Assembly: GCA_018136815.1 (NCBI GenBank)
Contig: CM030941.1
Span: 3,537,035-3,601,034, forward strand
Direction: 5' to 3'
DNA length: 64,000 bases
Origin: Isochrysis galbana
Lineage: Eukaryota; Haptophyta; Isochrysidales; Isochrysidaceae
Within the stretch, counting starts at the first letter, position 1. Each line of letters starts with the position of its first letter. Positions 19,225-30,200 of this stretch are shown one piece after another. The notes beneath the pieces are model-generated. The model was not told the origin of the DNA. It made no database searches and saw only the letters and a list, made by a program, of their open reading frames with translations. The translations under genes and the position numbers were made by a program.

Positions 19225-19779
19225 AACTAAGTTTATACTTGGTTCGCCCATGGGGGGGCACGAGCCCCCCTCTCTCTCCACTCCTCCCCTGCCGTGGGGG
19301 AGGAACCACCCACCCTCCTGGCATGCCTGATGGCTTGCCAGGAGGCCACTGCCCTGCTGTATGCGGGGGGTAATTTCCCCCCGTGTTCGGGTGGTGCACT
19401 GGGACTTTCTTTTGATGGCCCGCACCTTTGACAGGCAAGCCTGGATCGCTCGTCCCGGCCCCTCGTGGCCAGCCCATCGCTCCAACCCCCCCTCCCCCCC
19501 TGTTCGACAGGCAGACAGGTGCAGACTGGGGGCCCCAGAGGCTCAGGAGCGCCAGCGAGGGAGAGGCAGGGGAGGCCAGGGCCCAGCCCCAGCCTCCTCT
19601 GCCCCCTGAGCTGGCCTCCAGGAGCCTCCAGGGGTCGCCAGCAAGCAGCTGCAGGCCTGGCGCAGGCACGCCATCGCGCGTGCCGCAGGAGAGAGGAGAG
19701 GGAGCGCGGAGAAGGGGGTGGGCGGAGCGAGAGCTCCGCCCACCGAAAAATATGTAAGTCCCGCACCTGTTTACAGGAT
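19225..19779 (+). mobile_element. F1 retroposon, 5' two-thirds
   Basis: It starts AACTAAGTTTATACTTGGTT and runs collinearly with the F1 body: the G-rich hairpin, GCATGCCTGATGGCTTGCCA, CTGTTCGACAGGCAGACAGG, and GGGTGGGCGGAGCGAGAGCT. It reaches CCGCACCTGTTTACAGGAT, where LTR A on the opposite strand interrupts it. The rest of F1 is not found on the other side, apart from a short F1 fragment at 20191-20262. Confidence 0.85.
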
Positions 19780-20190
19780 TATCGCGGTGGTGCCAATGAG
19801 GCAACCACCGCGGCTTGGGCGAGGCAGAGCGCCATCGCCGATCGCATCGCCAATCGTATATCGCCGGGTAAGATTCTTACTACATTCACGCGCACGCACA
19901 TTCACACAAACGCACGCAAAACTAATAGTAACAAAGTAAGAGCGCGCGGGGAAATTTCTGTGCCGCAAGAATGCCCCGCGCGGACTCGAAACGGCCGCGA
20001 GGGAGAAGTGAGAAGCAGAGACCTCAGTATAAACATACAGAGGTTAGAATGAGCATCCACGATGCATGAGATGGATGTATCCATGATAGATATGCATCTA
20101 TGATGCACATATCATGGATGTATCCATGATACCCCCTCCTAAGCGGAGTACGGGTACGACGCTTACAACCAAACGTCGAAGAAGATTCAC
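19780..20190 (-). mobile_element. Copia LTR family A (-) with internal 3' end
   Basis: The LTR is 20131 down to about 19780 on the minus strand, about 352 bp, starting TATCATGG and ending CACCGCGATAA. It is the most complete LTR A here. 20132-20190 is the end of the internal region: the purine tract AGGAGGGGG and the TGAATCTTCTTCGACGTTTG segment that also precedes the LTR at 9882. It was inserted into an F1 copy, so LTR A moved after F1. Confidence 0.8.
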
Positions 20191-20300
20191 ATCTCCCCCT
20201 CTCTCCACTCCTCCCCTGCCGTGGGGAGGGAACCACCCATCCTCCTGGCATGCCTGATGGCTTGCCGCCTCGCCCAAGCCGCGGTGGTTGCCTCATGGTG
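20191..20300. mobile_element. F1 and LTR-A scraps
   Basis: 20191-20262 is an internal F1 piece (CTCTCCACTCCTCCCCTGCC to GCATGCCTGATGGCTTGCC). It is joined directly to an LTR A end (CGCCCAAGCCGCGGTGGTTG). This junction is a rearrangement rather than a simple insertion. Confidence 0.6.
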
Positions 20301-20469
20301 TCGCATTCGCGATGTCTCAGAGGCAAAAAGAAATAACAGTAAAAGAAAAACAGTAAAACAGTAAAAAAAAACAGAGGAAGAAAGAAGAAGAAAAGTGAAA
20401 AAGAAGAGACAAAAACCCAGAGTATATAGGGCGGTTCTCAGCCCTTCCCCTCGGCCCTATGGCTACGTA

Positions 20470-20570
20470 AACTCTCGCGTGGCATAGTGGTTCAACCCAC
20501 CGCCTCCACCAACCTTTTGCTCTGGGTCGCGAGTTCGAGTCCGGACGGAGCGCTCTGCAGTTCGAGCCCC
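20470..20570 (+). other. tRNA-like sequence, possible SINE head
   Basis: TGGCATAGTGGTT fits a polymerase III A box. GAGTTCGAGTCC, about 40 bases later, fits a B box. GCAGTTCGAGCCCC repeats the B-box theme. The D-arm can pair (GTGG with CCAC), but the T-arm does not form a proper 5-bp stem and the acceptor stem is not evident, so it is not a functional tRNA gene. A tRNA-derived SINE head or a decayed tRNA is the best reading. Confidence 0.4.
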
Positions 20571-20577
20571 GCTCCTT

Positions 20578-20720
20578 CTCCTCTCCGCTCTTCTTCTACA
20601 GTTAAATTCCACGCTCTTCTTCTACCGTTAGAAATCCTGCCTCTTCCTACTGTTGAAATTCCTGTCTTCCTACCGTTAAAATTCTGCACTCCGTCTACCG
20701 TTAAAATCCTGCCTCCGTCG
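20578..20720 (+). repeat. Degenerate tandem repeat, about 25-30 bp
   Basis: The motif CTACCGTTAAAATCCTGCCT and variants (CTACAGTTAAATTCC, CTACTGTTGAAATTCC) occurs about six times. It directly follows the tRNA-like sequence. Confidence 0.75.
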
Positions 20721-20859
20721 CCTTGCCAAGACATTTCCTCTGCCTTCCTGCCGACTTCCTTGCCAGTTCCTTCCGCCCCGGTTTCCCGCTTGTCTCGAAA
20801 AACGGTTTCACCGCATTACGACCAAGCTTAGTGGGGAAACTCCTCGTCCAATTCCGTTA

Positions 20860-20995
20860 CCCGAAAATCTCGTTCATCTCGTCGGGCCCCAGGGCCATCT
20901 CGTTCATCTCGTCGGGCCATCAAGGCCATCTCGTTCATCTCGTCGTCGGGCCATCAGGCCATCTCGTTACATCTCGTTCACCTCGTTACAATCCA
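20860..20995 (+). repeat. Tandem repeat of TCTCGTTCATCTCGTCGGGC
   Basis: About four units of 28-32 bp with GGGCCATCAGGCC or similar between them. The whole stretch 20300-21148 has no recognised gene. A short LTR A end-like piece lies at 21018-21037. Confidence 0.8.
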
Positions 20996-21148
20996 AGCTG
21001 CGGCTTTGATTTCCACACATGGGCACCACCGCGATAGTAGCCTCCCCCCCCGCCCCCTGCGGCCTGGATGGGACAACAGGTACAAGGTCAATAACAGGTT
21101 TTGGGGGCCTCTTCCTATTAAGTGGACATGTTAACAGGTCGCAATAGG

Positions 21149-21248
21149 NNNNNNNNNNNNNNNNNNNNNNNNNNNNNNNNNNNNNNNNNNNNNNNNNNNN
21201 NNNNNNNNNNNNNNNNNNNNNNNNNNNNNNNNNNNNNNNNNNNNNNNN
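21149..21248. other. Assembly gap, exactly 100 N
   Basis: One hundred N bases, the conventional length for a gap of unknown size. It cuts the minus-strand coiled-coil gene next to it. Confidence 0.99.
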
Positions 21249-21567
21249 GAGCACGCGGAACTGGCAAGGACGCGGCGCGCCTGCTTGCTAGTATCATCCA
21301 GCTCGCGCTGAAGATTTGCCTTGGCACTCGACAGCGCCGCATTTTGCCGCTGGAGCATCTTCTCTGACATTGCAGAGTGGGCAGTCGACGGCGCTGCAGA
21401 CTGCGCCTGAGTGAAGGAGCCCAAGGTGTGAGGAAGGGTGCGGGGCCGATGGGCGGACGCGTGTGTGCACGGCTTGGCCTACCCACCTGCATCATCGCCT
21501 TCTTGGGCGGCGGCAGCGGTGCGGCCTCTGGCGCCGGCCGCTTGCCCGGCACGGCCTCGGCCTCCAT
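21249..21567 (-). CDS. Coiled-coil protein, N-terminal exons only (possibly BRE1-like)
   Basis: Exon 1 is 21567-21487 (MEAEAVPGKRPAPEAAPLPP then PKKAMMQ). An 80-bp intron (GTGGGT ... CTCAG) leads to exon 2 from 21406 downward (AQSAAPSTAHSAMSEKMLQR, then QNAALSSAKANLQREL), which runs into the assembly gap. The pattern KRP..P..KK followed by a long heptad-type helix resembles the start of BRE1/RNF20-type histone H2B ubiquitin ligases. This is weak evidence, and any nuclear coiled-coil protein would fit. The RING domain that would decide it is beyond the gap. Confidence 0.5.
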
Positions 21568-22078
21568 GGCGCCGAGGCGCGAGGCCGGGAAGTGGGGGGG
21601 GGGGGGAATGCGGGGCGGGGGGGGGGGGCGGGGGGCGGGGGCGGGAGGGGGGGGGGCCGAGGGGCGGGGGGGGAGGGGGCGAGGCGGGAGGGATGTGCTT
21701 GCCGCCTGTTTCCTCGACCGACGATCTCTACTTTATCTACTCTAGAGATTGAGATAGAGTGGGGCTCTAGAGTAGAGTGCTTTGAGAGAGCGAGTATGTA
21801 CTCCTACCAATAAGTAGAGTGGAGTAGAGGACATAAATATCCCCAGACCACTAACTGGACCAGCAAGTGAATAAGAATAAGTGAATTGGTTGGATCGGTA
21901 CAAGTGGAGTACTCCTAGGAGTACCGACTTATTATTGTTCGAACATCTGGGATGTTCGATGTTGGGGATTTTATGAAAGATAGTGGGATTTCGCTCGATG
22001 TTCGGATTTCGATTAGGTATTTCGCAGACTTTTCGCTTTTCGTGAGTTCGTGAGGCGTGAGGCGAAGGCGGCCTCCAC
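21568..22078. other. Poly-G stretch and AT-richer spacer
   Basis: 21594-21685 is almost pure G with C/A interruptions on this strand. It is followed by CTCTAGAG-type palindromic bits (about 21740-21775) and AT-richer sequence to 22040. No gene is seen. Confidence 0.5.
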
Positions 22079-22300
22079 CTACCTACCCTCTGGCCCCTTG
22101 GCCTCTTGCCCTTGCTTGGCCTCTGACGGATCGAGCATGACCACGGGCTCGATATGCGATGATTCGGAAGGGAGACGATCGGCGGAAGGCGCGGCGAAGG
22201 AGGCCGGGAGTGATGGAATGATGGGCTGGACCACCTCCTCAGCAGAGGAAGGCGGGAGGACGGGCTTGGGCGAGGGCGAGCGCGACGACGGAGCGGACAT
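22079..22300 (-). CDS. Possible first exon of a Ser/Pro-rich protein
   Basis: A minus-strand frame of 73 residues (MSAPSSRSPSPKPVLPPSSA onward) with regular Ser/Pro/Glu composition, ending near KGPEG followed by GTAGGT, a good donor. If real, the gene continues toward lower coordinates, where I find no clear second exon before the next gene. Low-complexity composition makes family assignment impossible. Confidence 0.25.
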   Translation of the reverse strand: MSAPSSRSPSPKPVLPPSSAEEVVQPIIPSLPASFAAPSADRLPSESSHIEPVVMLDPSEAKQGQEAKGPEGR

Positions 22301-23940
22301 GGCTGGGCGGATCGGGATGGATAGGCTAGGGCTGAGGGATTGGTGAGGTTTGGTGTTGAGGTAGTGTTGAGAACGAGGGACGAGAACGGGAACGAGAACG
22401 AGAACGAGAGCGACGAACGGAGAACGACAGACGACAGACGGCTAGAGGCCGATGGACCGACGAGATGACACTACACTCACGTCAACACTCTCCACACTAA
22501 CGTGTCCTTATCACGGAACGCACAGGAACCTGCTGACAGATCGAACAAGGAAGAGAATGCCGACAAGAGAGCGACGGGGCGACGGACGATCCGACGGGGG
22601 CGACCGTTACGCACAGGAATAAGGAGGGAATCTTTCGAAAACCCTTAAGTGAGTTGATGAAGACCGAAGTAAAACAGCGCCACGATATCATCCAACGGCC
22701 AACACCTGAGGGGGAATCAGGGTCACACAAGGGGGCGGTTCCTTGCACCGGCGATACCTGAACGCGCGACTTAGCCTAAAAACGCGAGGAGCACGCAAGG
22801 AGGTAAGCCCGGTGAGGGGCAAGCAGGCGACAAGGGAGGCGACAAAGGAGGCGAGGGCAACAAGGGCGAATGGGCGAATGTAGGATCCTGCGACGGTGAC
22901 TAGTGACTAGCCTGCAAGGAGGGGACATAGAAACGCAGACAACTTCTAAAACAAAAAGGTCGATCGCGGATGCGACAGCCTCGGGCCTTGGGTGGGAAGC
23001 CCAGCCCTTATCCTTGCCCCTGTCACAGATGCTCGGCCAATCCTTCCTATATTTCTATTTCCGTTGTCCGTTGTAATCCACCTCTGACCTCTGGTGCATT
23101 ATTCATTATTCGGTGCAAACACAAACACAAACGACAAACGACTGTTGCTGTTGGTCCGAAACCATGAGCAATGAGCCATGAAGCGTCGGACTGAAATCAG
23201 AAAAAAGCACATTTGCCGCCCAACGTAGTGCACATGCAAGGTGTCGTTCCGTCAATTGTGGGACATCAGTCGAATTGAGCGCCAAAAAGAAAACAAGAAA
23301 ACAGGCACATGTTGATAAGAACAAAAAACCTGGCCCTCTTTTGACGGAACGCGACTTCACATGCACATAGGCCGACCCCCCCATATAGAAGAAAAAGCAG
23401 AAAAAGGACTGAAGGCTGAGGGGGGGAAGCGGGAAGGGGAGCGGTAAGCGGGACAAGGGCGACGTCTCTACGTGCTCGGACGAAGGGAGGGACACTAGCA
23501 AGTAGGCATCTTCAAGCTTCAAGGGGTTTTTTGTTTTTCGCCTCCTTTTTCTCTGTCCCTGTCCCCGAGTCTCGCCCCGTATGGCCCATGGCCATGGTTG
23601 CGCTCAGTGGGGCTCTGGACGAGCTCTCCCGTCCGGTGTCGCCCCGTGACGGCACTTGCGGCGCTCAGCCTCCCTCCACACCGTGCCCTGTGCACCGCCC
23701 TCTGCGGCAGCCCCCTCCCTTCTTTTATGTATGAACATCATTCTCAGTCATTAGTCACAACCACAGCGCCCTCCCCACAACAGGTGGTGTAGTACTATAA
23801 CACTACCACGCGCGCATCTTACCTACACCAACAATGAGCGGAGATAACACCCAAGAGGCGGATAAATAATGGATATCATGCTGCTCCTATTATGGCGCGA
23901 TGCGCGGCCCCTACTTACCAAATCTAGGCAACCGGGAGAC
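22301..23940. other. Long intergenic region, no recognised gene
   Basis: 22380-22450 is rich in GAACGAGAACGA repeats. 22490-22800 has patches like retrotransposon leader sequence (for example CGGAACGCACAGGAACCTGC). 23100-23145 has ACAAACA repeats. None of the frames (for example 23106-23522 -) shows a family pattern. The last 100 or so bases are probably 3' UTR of WDR48. Confidence 0.4.
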
Positions 23941-26792
23941 CTAGTTGGAAATGGGTGATGGAGCGCGGGCATAGAAGAGCACCATCTCGTCGCTCGACTT
24001 CCAAACGAAGGCGCGGACGGCAGAGAGGGTCATCGTGGGAGGAAGAGGTGTGCTGCCACACATTACCTGGAGCGGATGCAAATTTGGCAGCCGATCCTCC
24101 ACGTACTGCACCACTTTGGCTATCTTGAGGACCTTCGCAGGGATAGGGCGGGGCAAGGCCAAGGAGCGTGAGCAGAGTGGCAAGATGTGGGAGTGGACAC
24201 GGGAATGGGCAGCAGCCTCGTCCTCAGGTCGAGGTGCGCAAAGACTAGAGTGAGTCGGTGGTGTACGCGTCTTTTTCTACCGGTGGCGCCAAAGCCATGA
24301 TGAGGATATCTACCATGAAGCCATCGCCATGAAGTAGATTGTAGGTAGCAGGTCAATCAATATGCGCATACCTTTGCCGCAGACAGCTTGTTGCTATCCG
24401 CGGGCAGCGCGGGAAGACCCGATTTAGGATGAGGTTGGAGATAGAAGCTCATCTTGACACTCTCCCTCGAGGTGTACTGGCCGTCCATGACTGCTTGTGC
24501 CACCCAATGTGGCACCACATCGGGCGGTATCGACGAAAGCCGTGAGGCGACCGTTCGCGTAACCACGTGCCCATCTTCAGAGATGCGTACAGGCGTTTGT
24601 TCAAGGGGCCGGAAGACGAGCTCGGGCAGAGAAGAGAGCGCCGGGGGAGCGCTCGCGGATGGCCCATCGACTCCGTTGCCGGCGTTGGTAGTAGATTGCC
24701 TCCATTTGGCAAACAAAGCACGGAGCAGCCGCTCGCCAAGGTTGAGCCTGACGTCGTCCGCGTCGGAGGCAAGCCCGAGATCAGAGGCGTATGACTCGGC
24801 ATTGAAGGCGGAGCTGGGGTCTAGGGTAATCTGATGACGGGTCGCAAGCATGGACGGTGCGATGGGTGAACAAGCATCAAATGGTCGTCTCAATAGTAGA
24901 CCACCCCAAACCAATGCCCATGTGCAGCCACCTGCGTAGATGTCAGGGCTAATACGTCGTGCATGGCGCCTCAGGGTCCATATCTTCAGTTAAAGCTACA
25001 GCATGCCTGAGCAACAGCAAGCGGCTTACCTCGATAGTCCCCGATTGAGCGCTTGCGCTAAACCACGACGCGTTGTGCGCATGGGGCATTTTTGAAAGAT
25101 CCTTTAGCACTTCATCGTACTTGGTGTTCTCCGGAAAGTGACGGACGCAGCGGCCACGCATGATGTCCCAGAGTGCAACCCTAAAGCGAGGGGTTGAAAT
25201 CAAACTAGGCCAGATCATGCGTTTGAAAAGCCAGCGTTTCGCAACAAGGGCAAAGAGTGTTTTGTAGTCCGGTGCTGCTGCGGAAAGCATTGACGCACTG
25301 CACGGAAAAATGCCCACCTGCCTCGCGTGTCCTCGGACAGCAGTTGCACTTTTGATGGAAGCACAGCAAGCTGTCGCACTGCGGGCGAGCCCGCAATTCG
25401 GGTGAACGGCGACTTCAGCAATGGTGCCGCCTCAGACTCCGCGCGAAGGGAGCCGTTTGCCGGAGGCACAGCATTCGTGGGCGCCGCCGCTCTCCTCGCT
25501 GTGCCCTGAGACACATGTGCGTTGGCAGATGTTGCTGCGACGGGTACATCGCGCGGCATTCTCCAGCCGTTCAGAGTGGAATCCGTCGTGGCCACTAACA
25601 GCGTCTCGTCGGACCACACCGGCCGATGCAGCCTTTGGACGGCAGCGTCGGCTTTGCAAAGCAGATGCGAGATAGGATGCTCAGCGCTGTTATGAGGCGA
25701 GTTGGCCACCAGACTTGACCACGCAACTGTGCCGTCCCGACTGGCAGAGCAGACGGCACGGAAATCGGCGGTCGGGAGAATGGCGAAGACGGAATCCGAG
25801 TGTGGCCGCAGCTCTAGCTCCACACGCCTCTGCGCGAGCGACCTACAAGCATGTGGATTGGGGTGGCCGCAGTCAGCACGTTGCCACAAGGAAGAGGAGG
25901 GAGAGCAATGGCACTGCGGACTCGGAAGGCTTGGACTCAGGGCACTGTGCTCACCAGAGTCGTACGGTCTGGTCTGAAGAACAAGACAGAAGTGTTTTGC
26001 CATCAGGTGAGAGTACCGTGCCTCTAATGACGTCCGTGTGTCCCACAAGTGATCCGACCTGTTGACAGCGTGCAAGTAGTTTCTCAGCACATGAGCGCGT
26101 CGACGGCAGCTTGCATTCAGCGAGGAACGTACCGCAGGACTCTTGGAGCGAGGGTCCCAGAGCATGAGCGATCCGTCCACAGCTCCGCTGGCAATCAGGC
26201 TTCCGCAAGGGGTGGTGCTCAGCGCGTAGATGGAGTCGTCATGCGCAGCGGGTGAGTTGGTAGCAGAGGAGCCAATAATGGAGCACGGGGCCAGCCGGTG
26301 CATGTCCCATACAACAATGACGCGGTCGCAGCCCGCCGAAGCGAGCGTCCGGGCATCACGGGCGTATCCCAGAGCCTTCACGAAGTCAGTGTGCTGGCGC
26401 AAGGTGTAGTACCGCGAGGGTGCACCACCATCCTCATGCGGCCGCCAGAGCTTGATGGTCCTGTCGGACGACGCTGAGACGACGGCGGAAGCGAGGTCTC
26501 CGTCCATGACGAGAGCGAGATCATTGACCCAGTCCGTATGCTCCTCCACTACGTAGTGCAGCCGCGGCGCGGCGCCATCCTCGCGGCCACCATCCTCTGC
26601 CAGATCGCGCCAGCAGCGTACAGTGCCGTCGCGGCCAGCCGTGAAGAGCTCCCGCGTGCCGCCCGCCCAGACGGAGGAGCAGGAGGAGGCGAGTGCGTTG
26701 ATACCAAAGCGGTGCCCATCGGTCACCCCCTCGTCGAGCAGCGCGAATGTGACCAGCCGCTTCCTGGCGCCAGCGGTGGTCTCCTGTCCCAT
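23941..26792 (-). CDS. WDR48: WDR48/UAF1 WD40 protein, deubiquitinase activator
   Basis: WDR48 (UAF1) binds and activates USP1, USP12 and USP46 deubiquitinases. Six exons on the minus strand: 26792-26133, 26058-25955, 25842-25318, 25180-25030, 24830-24372 and 24132-23941. They join in frame to 696 residues (human 677). The spliced protein has the N-terminal propeller in order: [78 protein letters not shown], then across junctions [27 protein letters not shown] and [13 protein letters not shown]. The family-specific C-terminus follows: [50 protein letters not shown] and [16 protein letters not shown]. An upstream in-frame ATG at 26852 could add 20 residues. Donors are GTACGT, GTGAGC, GTGGGC, GTAAGC and GTATGC. 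Confidence 0.92.
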
Positions 26793-27128
26793 GAGAAGGG
26801 GGCCCGCGCGAGCAAGGCGGCGGCAGCGGGGGGTGGGGGGGTGGGGGGGCAAGGCTCACAGGATTGTACTTTTGTAGTAGAGTAGTTGGGAGAGGGGATA
26901 CCGGGGGGGGCCTCGGCGTTCGGTCTCTCCCTCTTCACCCTCTCATCTCATCAACACGGTCAACTCCCGTCCCGTTTCTTCGAGTCCTCCTACTCTTAAA
27001 TATGGTAGTTCTTCTCGCATGTCCCGATCCCGTCCTGCTACACGAGAGTGTGGTGTGGGAGTCCAATTGGTCCAGCCGCGTCGAGTGAGAAGAGAGAGAC
27101 CGAGGAGAGAGAGAGGGGGGGGGGGGGG

Positions 27129-27175
<47 letters not shown>

Positions 27176-27292
27176 AAAAAAGAGAGCAAGGGAGAAGGAA
27201 AGAGAGGAGGGGGGGAGGAGAGCGAGGGGGACGGGGAGGAGGGGGGGGGTGGGGGGAGGGAAGGCATTGAGAGAGGGGAGGCAAGGGGCTCA
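26793..27292. promoter_or_regulatory. Shared upstream region of WDR48 and CCP genes
   Basis: The two genes start head to head 500 bp apart, so both promoters must lie here. Visible features are a G run (27116-27130), a (GA)n run (27131-27171) and G-rich sequence up to the CCP start. No clear TATA box. Position-based inference only. Confidence 0.5.
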
Positions 27293-30200
27293 ATGAACAA
27301 CCCGAGGTCGAAGGAGGAGGCGGCCAGTCTCGCTGCCACTCTGCAGAACGCGGCCGAGCCGCTCGAGACGCGCCGCATCGCCCTCGACGCTCTTCTCTCT
27401 GCCTCAAGGCAAGAGACCGCATGCTCAGCACTCTGCTCTGCGGGAGCAGTGCACTCGGCGTTCGTCGCCATCAAGGCCTCGCAGGGCGAGCCACCCGTGC
27501 TGATCGAGTCGGCGCTCTCGCTCCTCTCCAATCTCTCCAAGTTCGACTCGAAGCTCGTCTCCGTCGTCGCGCGCCTTCAGGTGGTGCACAGCATGTGCTC
27601 CCGGTGCCGACACCAAACAGGTGCCGTGGCCGCTCACGCGTTGCGCCTTGCGTTCGCACCGCAGGGTGGTATTGTAGCCCTCCTCGAAGCTATCCGCGAG
27701 CAACTCTCCATGGCGAGCTCAGACTTGGCCGACCGCGCGCTACAGCATGCGCTGCTCCGGTCGCTCTCCGATGTGACACACAGCCTGCAGAACGCGCAGC
27801 TGGTGGCGAAGGAGAACGGGATCACTGTAATTCTCGGATGCGTGCTGTCACATCTCAAGGACGAGTCGATTGTCTTGCCGGCGCTGCAGGTGGGCCACAT
27901 GAGCCCGTGCGGTGGAGCCCTGGGAGCATGTCCCGATGGAAGCGCACCGACTGACCACCCGCGACCTCCAGGTGCTCGTATCCGTGTCTCGTCACCTGCC
28001 GCACGTGTCGCTTCTTGTGCGCGAAGGAGCCGTGCCAGCTATTCTCGCCGCCTTGCTAGCGCACGTTCAGCGCACGCACGTTGTCAAGGCGGGTTTGACA
28101 ATCATGAAGAACATCGTCGCTGATGAGAATGTTGTTGCACGCTTCTCCGGCCAGGGCGCATACCGCATCCTCTTGACGGTGATGCAGGCGCACAACAGCC
28201 ACGAGCACATAGAACTGGTGTGCGCCCTCGATCGCCCTCGATCCCTCAGCCCAGCCTGCACCCGCAGCCCTTGCCGCGAGGGTGCAGCTCGTGCACGAAC
28301 GGCGCTGGCTGGACGAGGCGGTCGGGCCATCGCGCTTGGGGGAAGCCGGCCGAATGCGAACGCAATGGTTGTGTGCCGCCCATCTGCCTAGAACGCATTC
28401 GTTCATTGCCTCACCAGGTGCGACTCGCTTCGACAGTGCTCTGGCGCATGCAACATGCACGAAACCCGCCGGACAGCTGGCTCCACTCCTACCTCCGCTT
28501 CGACGAGGCCACGTCGCCAGCCGCGAATGCACCGTTGCCGCCCGATTCATTCTCATTCAATGCAGAGGCCAGCCGGTCCGGCAGGTACGGACGGTTGCTC
28601 ACCCCTGCGCCACAATGTTGCACGCGTTCCTCCTAGTATCCCCTTTCGGGGCTGAGGCTCACCGCATATGACATGGACTCCCACGTAGCCTCTACGAGCT
28701 TCTACGCTTGAGGTTCACGGCGCGCATAGGTGCATTGTGCGCATAGCGGTTGTGCGCCTACAGCCGGGAGACTCGCCCCCAATCCTCACTCCCGCTCGTG
28801 CCCTTGCTGGTCTAGCCTACCTCAAAACGCATCTACCTTGTCGTCCTCTTCCTCTGAGGAGGACGACGACTCCTCGGCAAACCCCAAGGATCCAGCAGAT
28901 GTGGCCGTCTTGTCGGACACGCCCCCACTTCCGGCCAAGGGCTTCGTTATGGACGGGCACGTGGACTTCATCGACATGCCGCCGGCCACTCCGGAGCCAC
29001 TCGGCACGCTGCCTGCAGGGCTCACGTATCCCGACCTCGTTGCGCGCGCCATCACAGCCGAGGCCGAGGCGCTCGTTGCCAGCGCGGCAGCAGAGACGAC
29101 ATCGCCTGAGGAAGGAGCCTTCCAAATGGGAAGTGGTCGAACTTCAGACGATGTGAATGGCGCCGTGGCTCAGTTGGGCTGGAGCCGCTTCCCTCGCGTC
29201 GTCTTCGACTCCCACCCTGCAGACGGATGCTCCCCCCACTCAGGCGCACTCGAATCCTCGTTGCGCTTCGACGCTGATTTCGAGTCGGCCAACCTGCGCC
29301 GCGTGATACAGACGGGCCCGACAAGCTACTCGCTGGTGCTCGCCTGCGACGTCAACACGCGAGGCCATACGCAGTGGTTCCTCTTCCGCGTGGCGAATGC
29401 GCAGGCAGGAATTGCGTACCGTCTCAGTATTGTGAATATGATGAAGCCCGACTCACTCTTCGCCAAGGGCATGCGCCCGCTGCTCTACTCAGAGGCGCAG
29501 GCAGCGCGCAAAAGGGCGGGGTGGCGGCGCTGCGGCGAGCACATCTGCTATTTTGCAAACCAGTACTCGTATGCGGCACCACTGAAGCGCAAGGGCAGCA
29601 AAGGGAACAAAGGGAACAAGGGAGGCGGCGATGGCGTTACCAACGACGCGTCCAACCTGCAGCCCTTCTACACACTCATGATGACAATCCGATTTCCGGA
29701 AGACGACGATGTGTGCTACCTCGCGCAGTGTTACCCATTCACTCATTCGATGCTTCGCCGATATTTGGACGAGGTGGGGCACCCCCCGAGCCGCACTTGG
29801 GGAAGACCATCCATGTCACATGGCATGGCGACGGGTATACCCAGTCCGCACTGTAACAGCTGAATTGGTGCCCATTTTCGAATCATCCCTCTTCGATCCA
29901 TCCTGTGGTGCAGGCGCGAGTCGTGCCACTGCCGATTGACTACGCCGATGCCCCAACACTGACAGGTTGATGCGAAGGTGAGCTTACAAGGCCAGATCCT
30001 ACATCGCGAGACGCTCTGTTGGACAAGCGGTGGGCACCCGTGCGATCTGCTTACGGTGACCGACTTCTCGGCAAGCGCAGCTGAAATATCGGCGCGGCGC
30101 GTCGTTGTAATCTCTGCGCGCGTGCATCCTGGCGAGACCAACGCGAGCTGGATGATGAATGGCCTCATCGATGCTGTCACCGCAGCCACGCCAGAAGCGA

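Noticed and set aside
20470-20570. Functional tRNA gene
   Set aside because: A and B boxes are present, but the T stem and acceptor stem do not pair, so I only call it tRNA-like.
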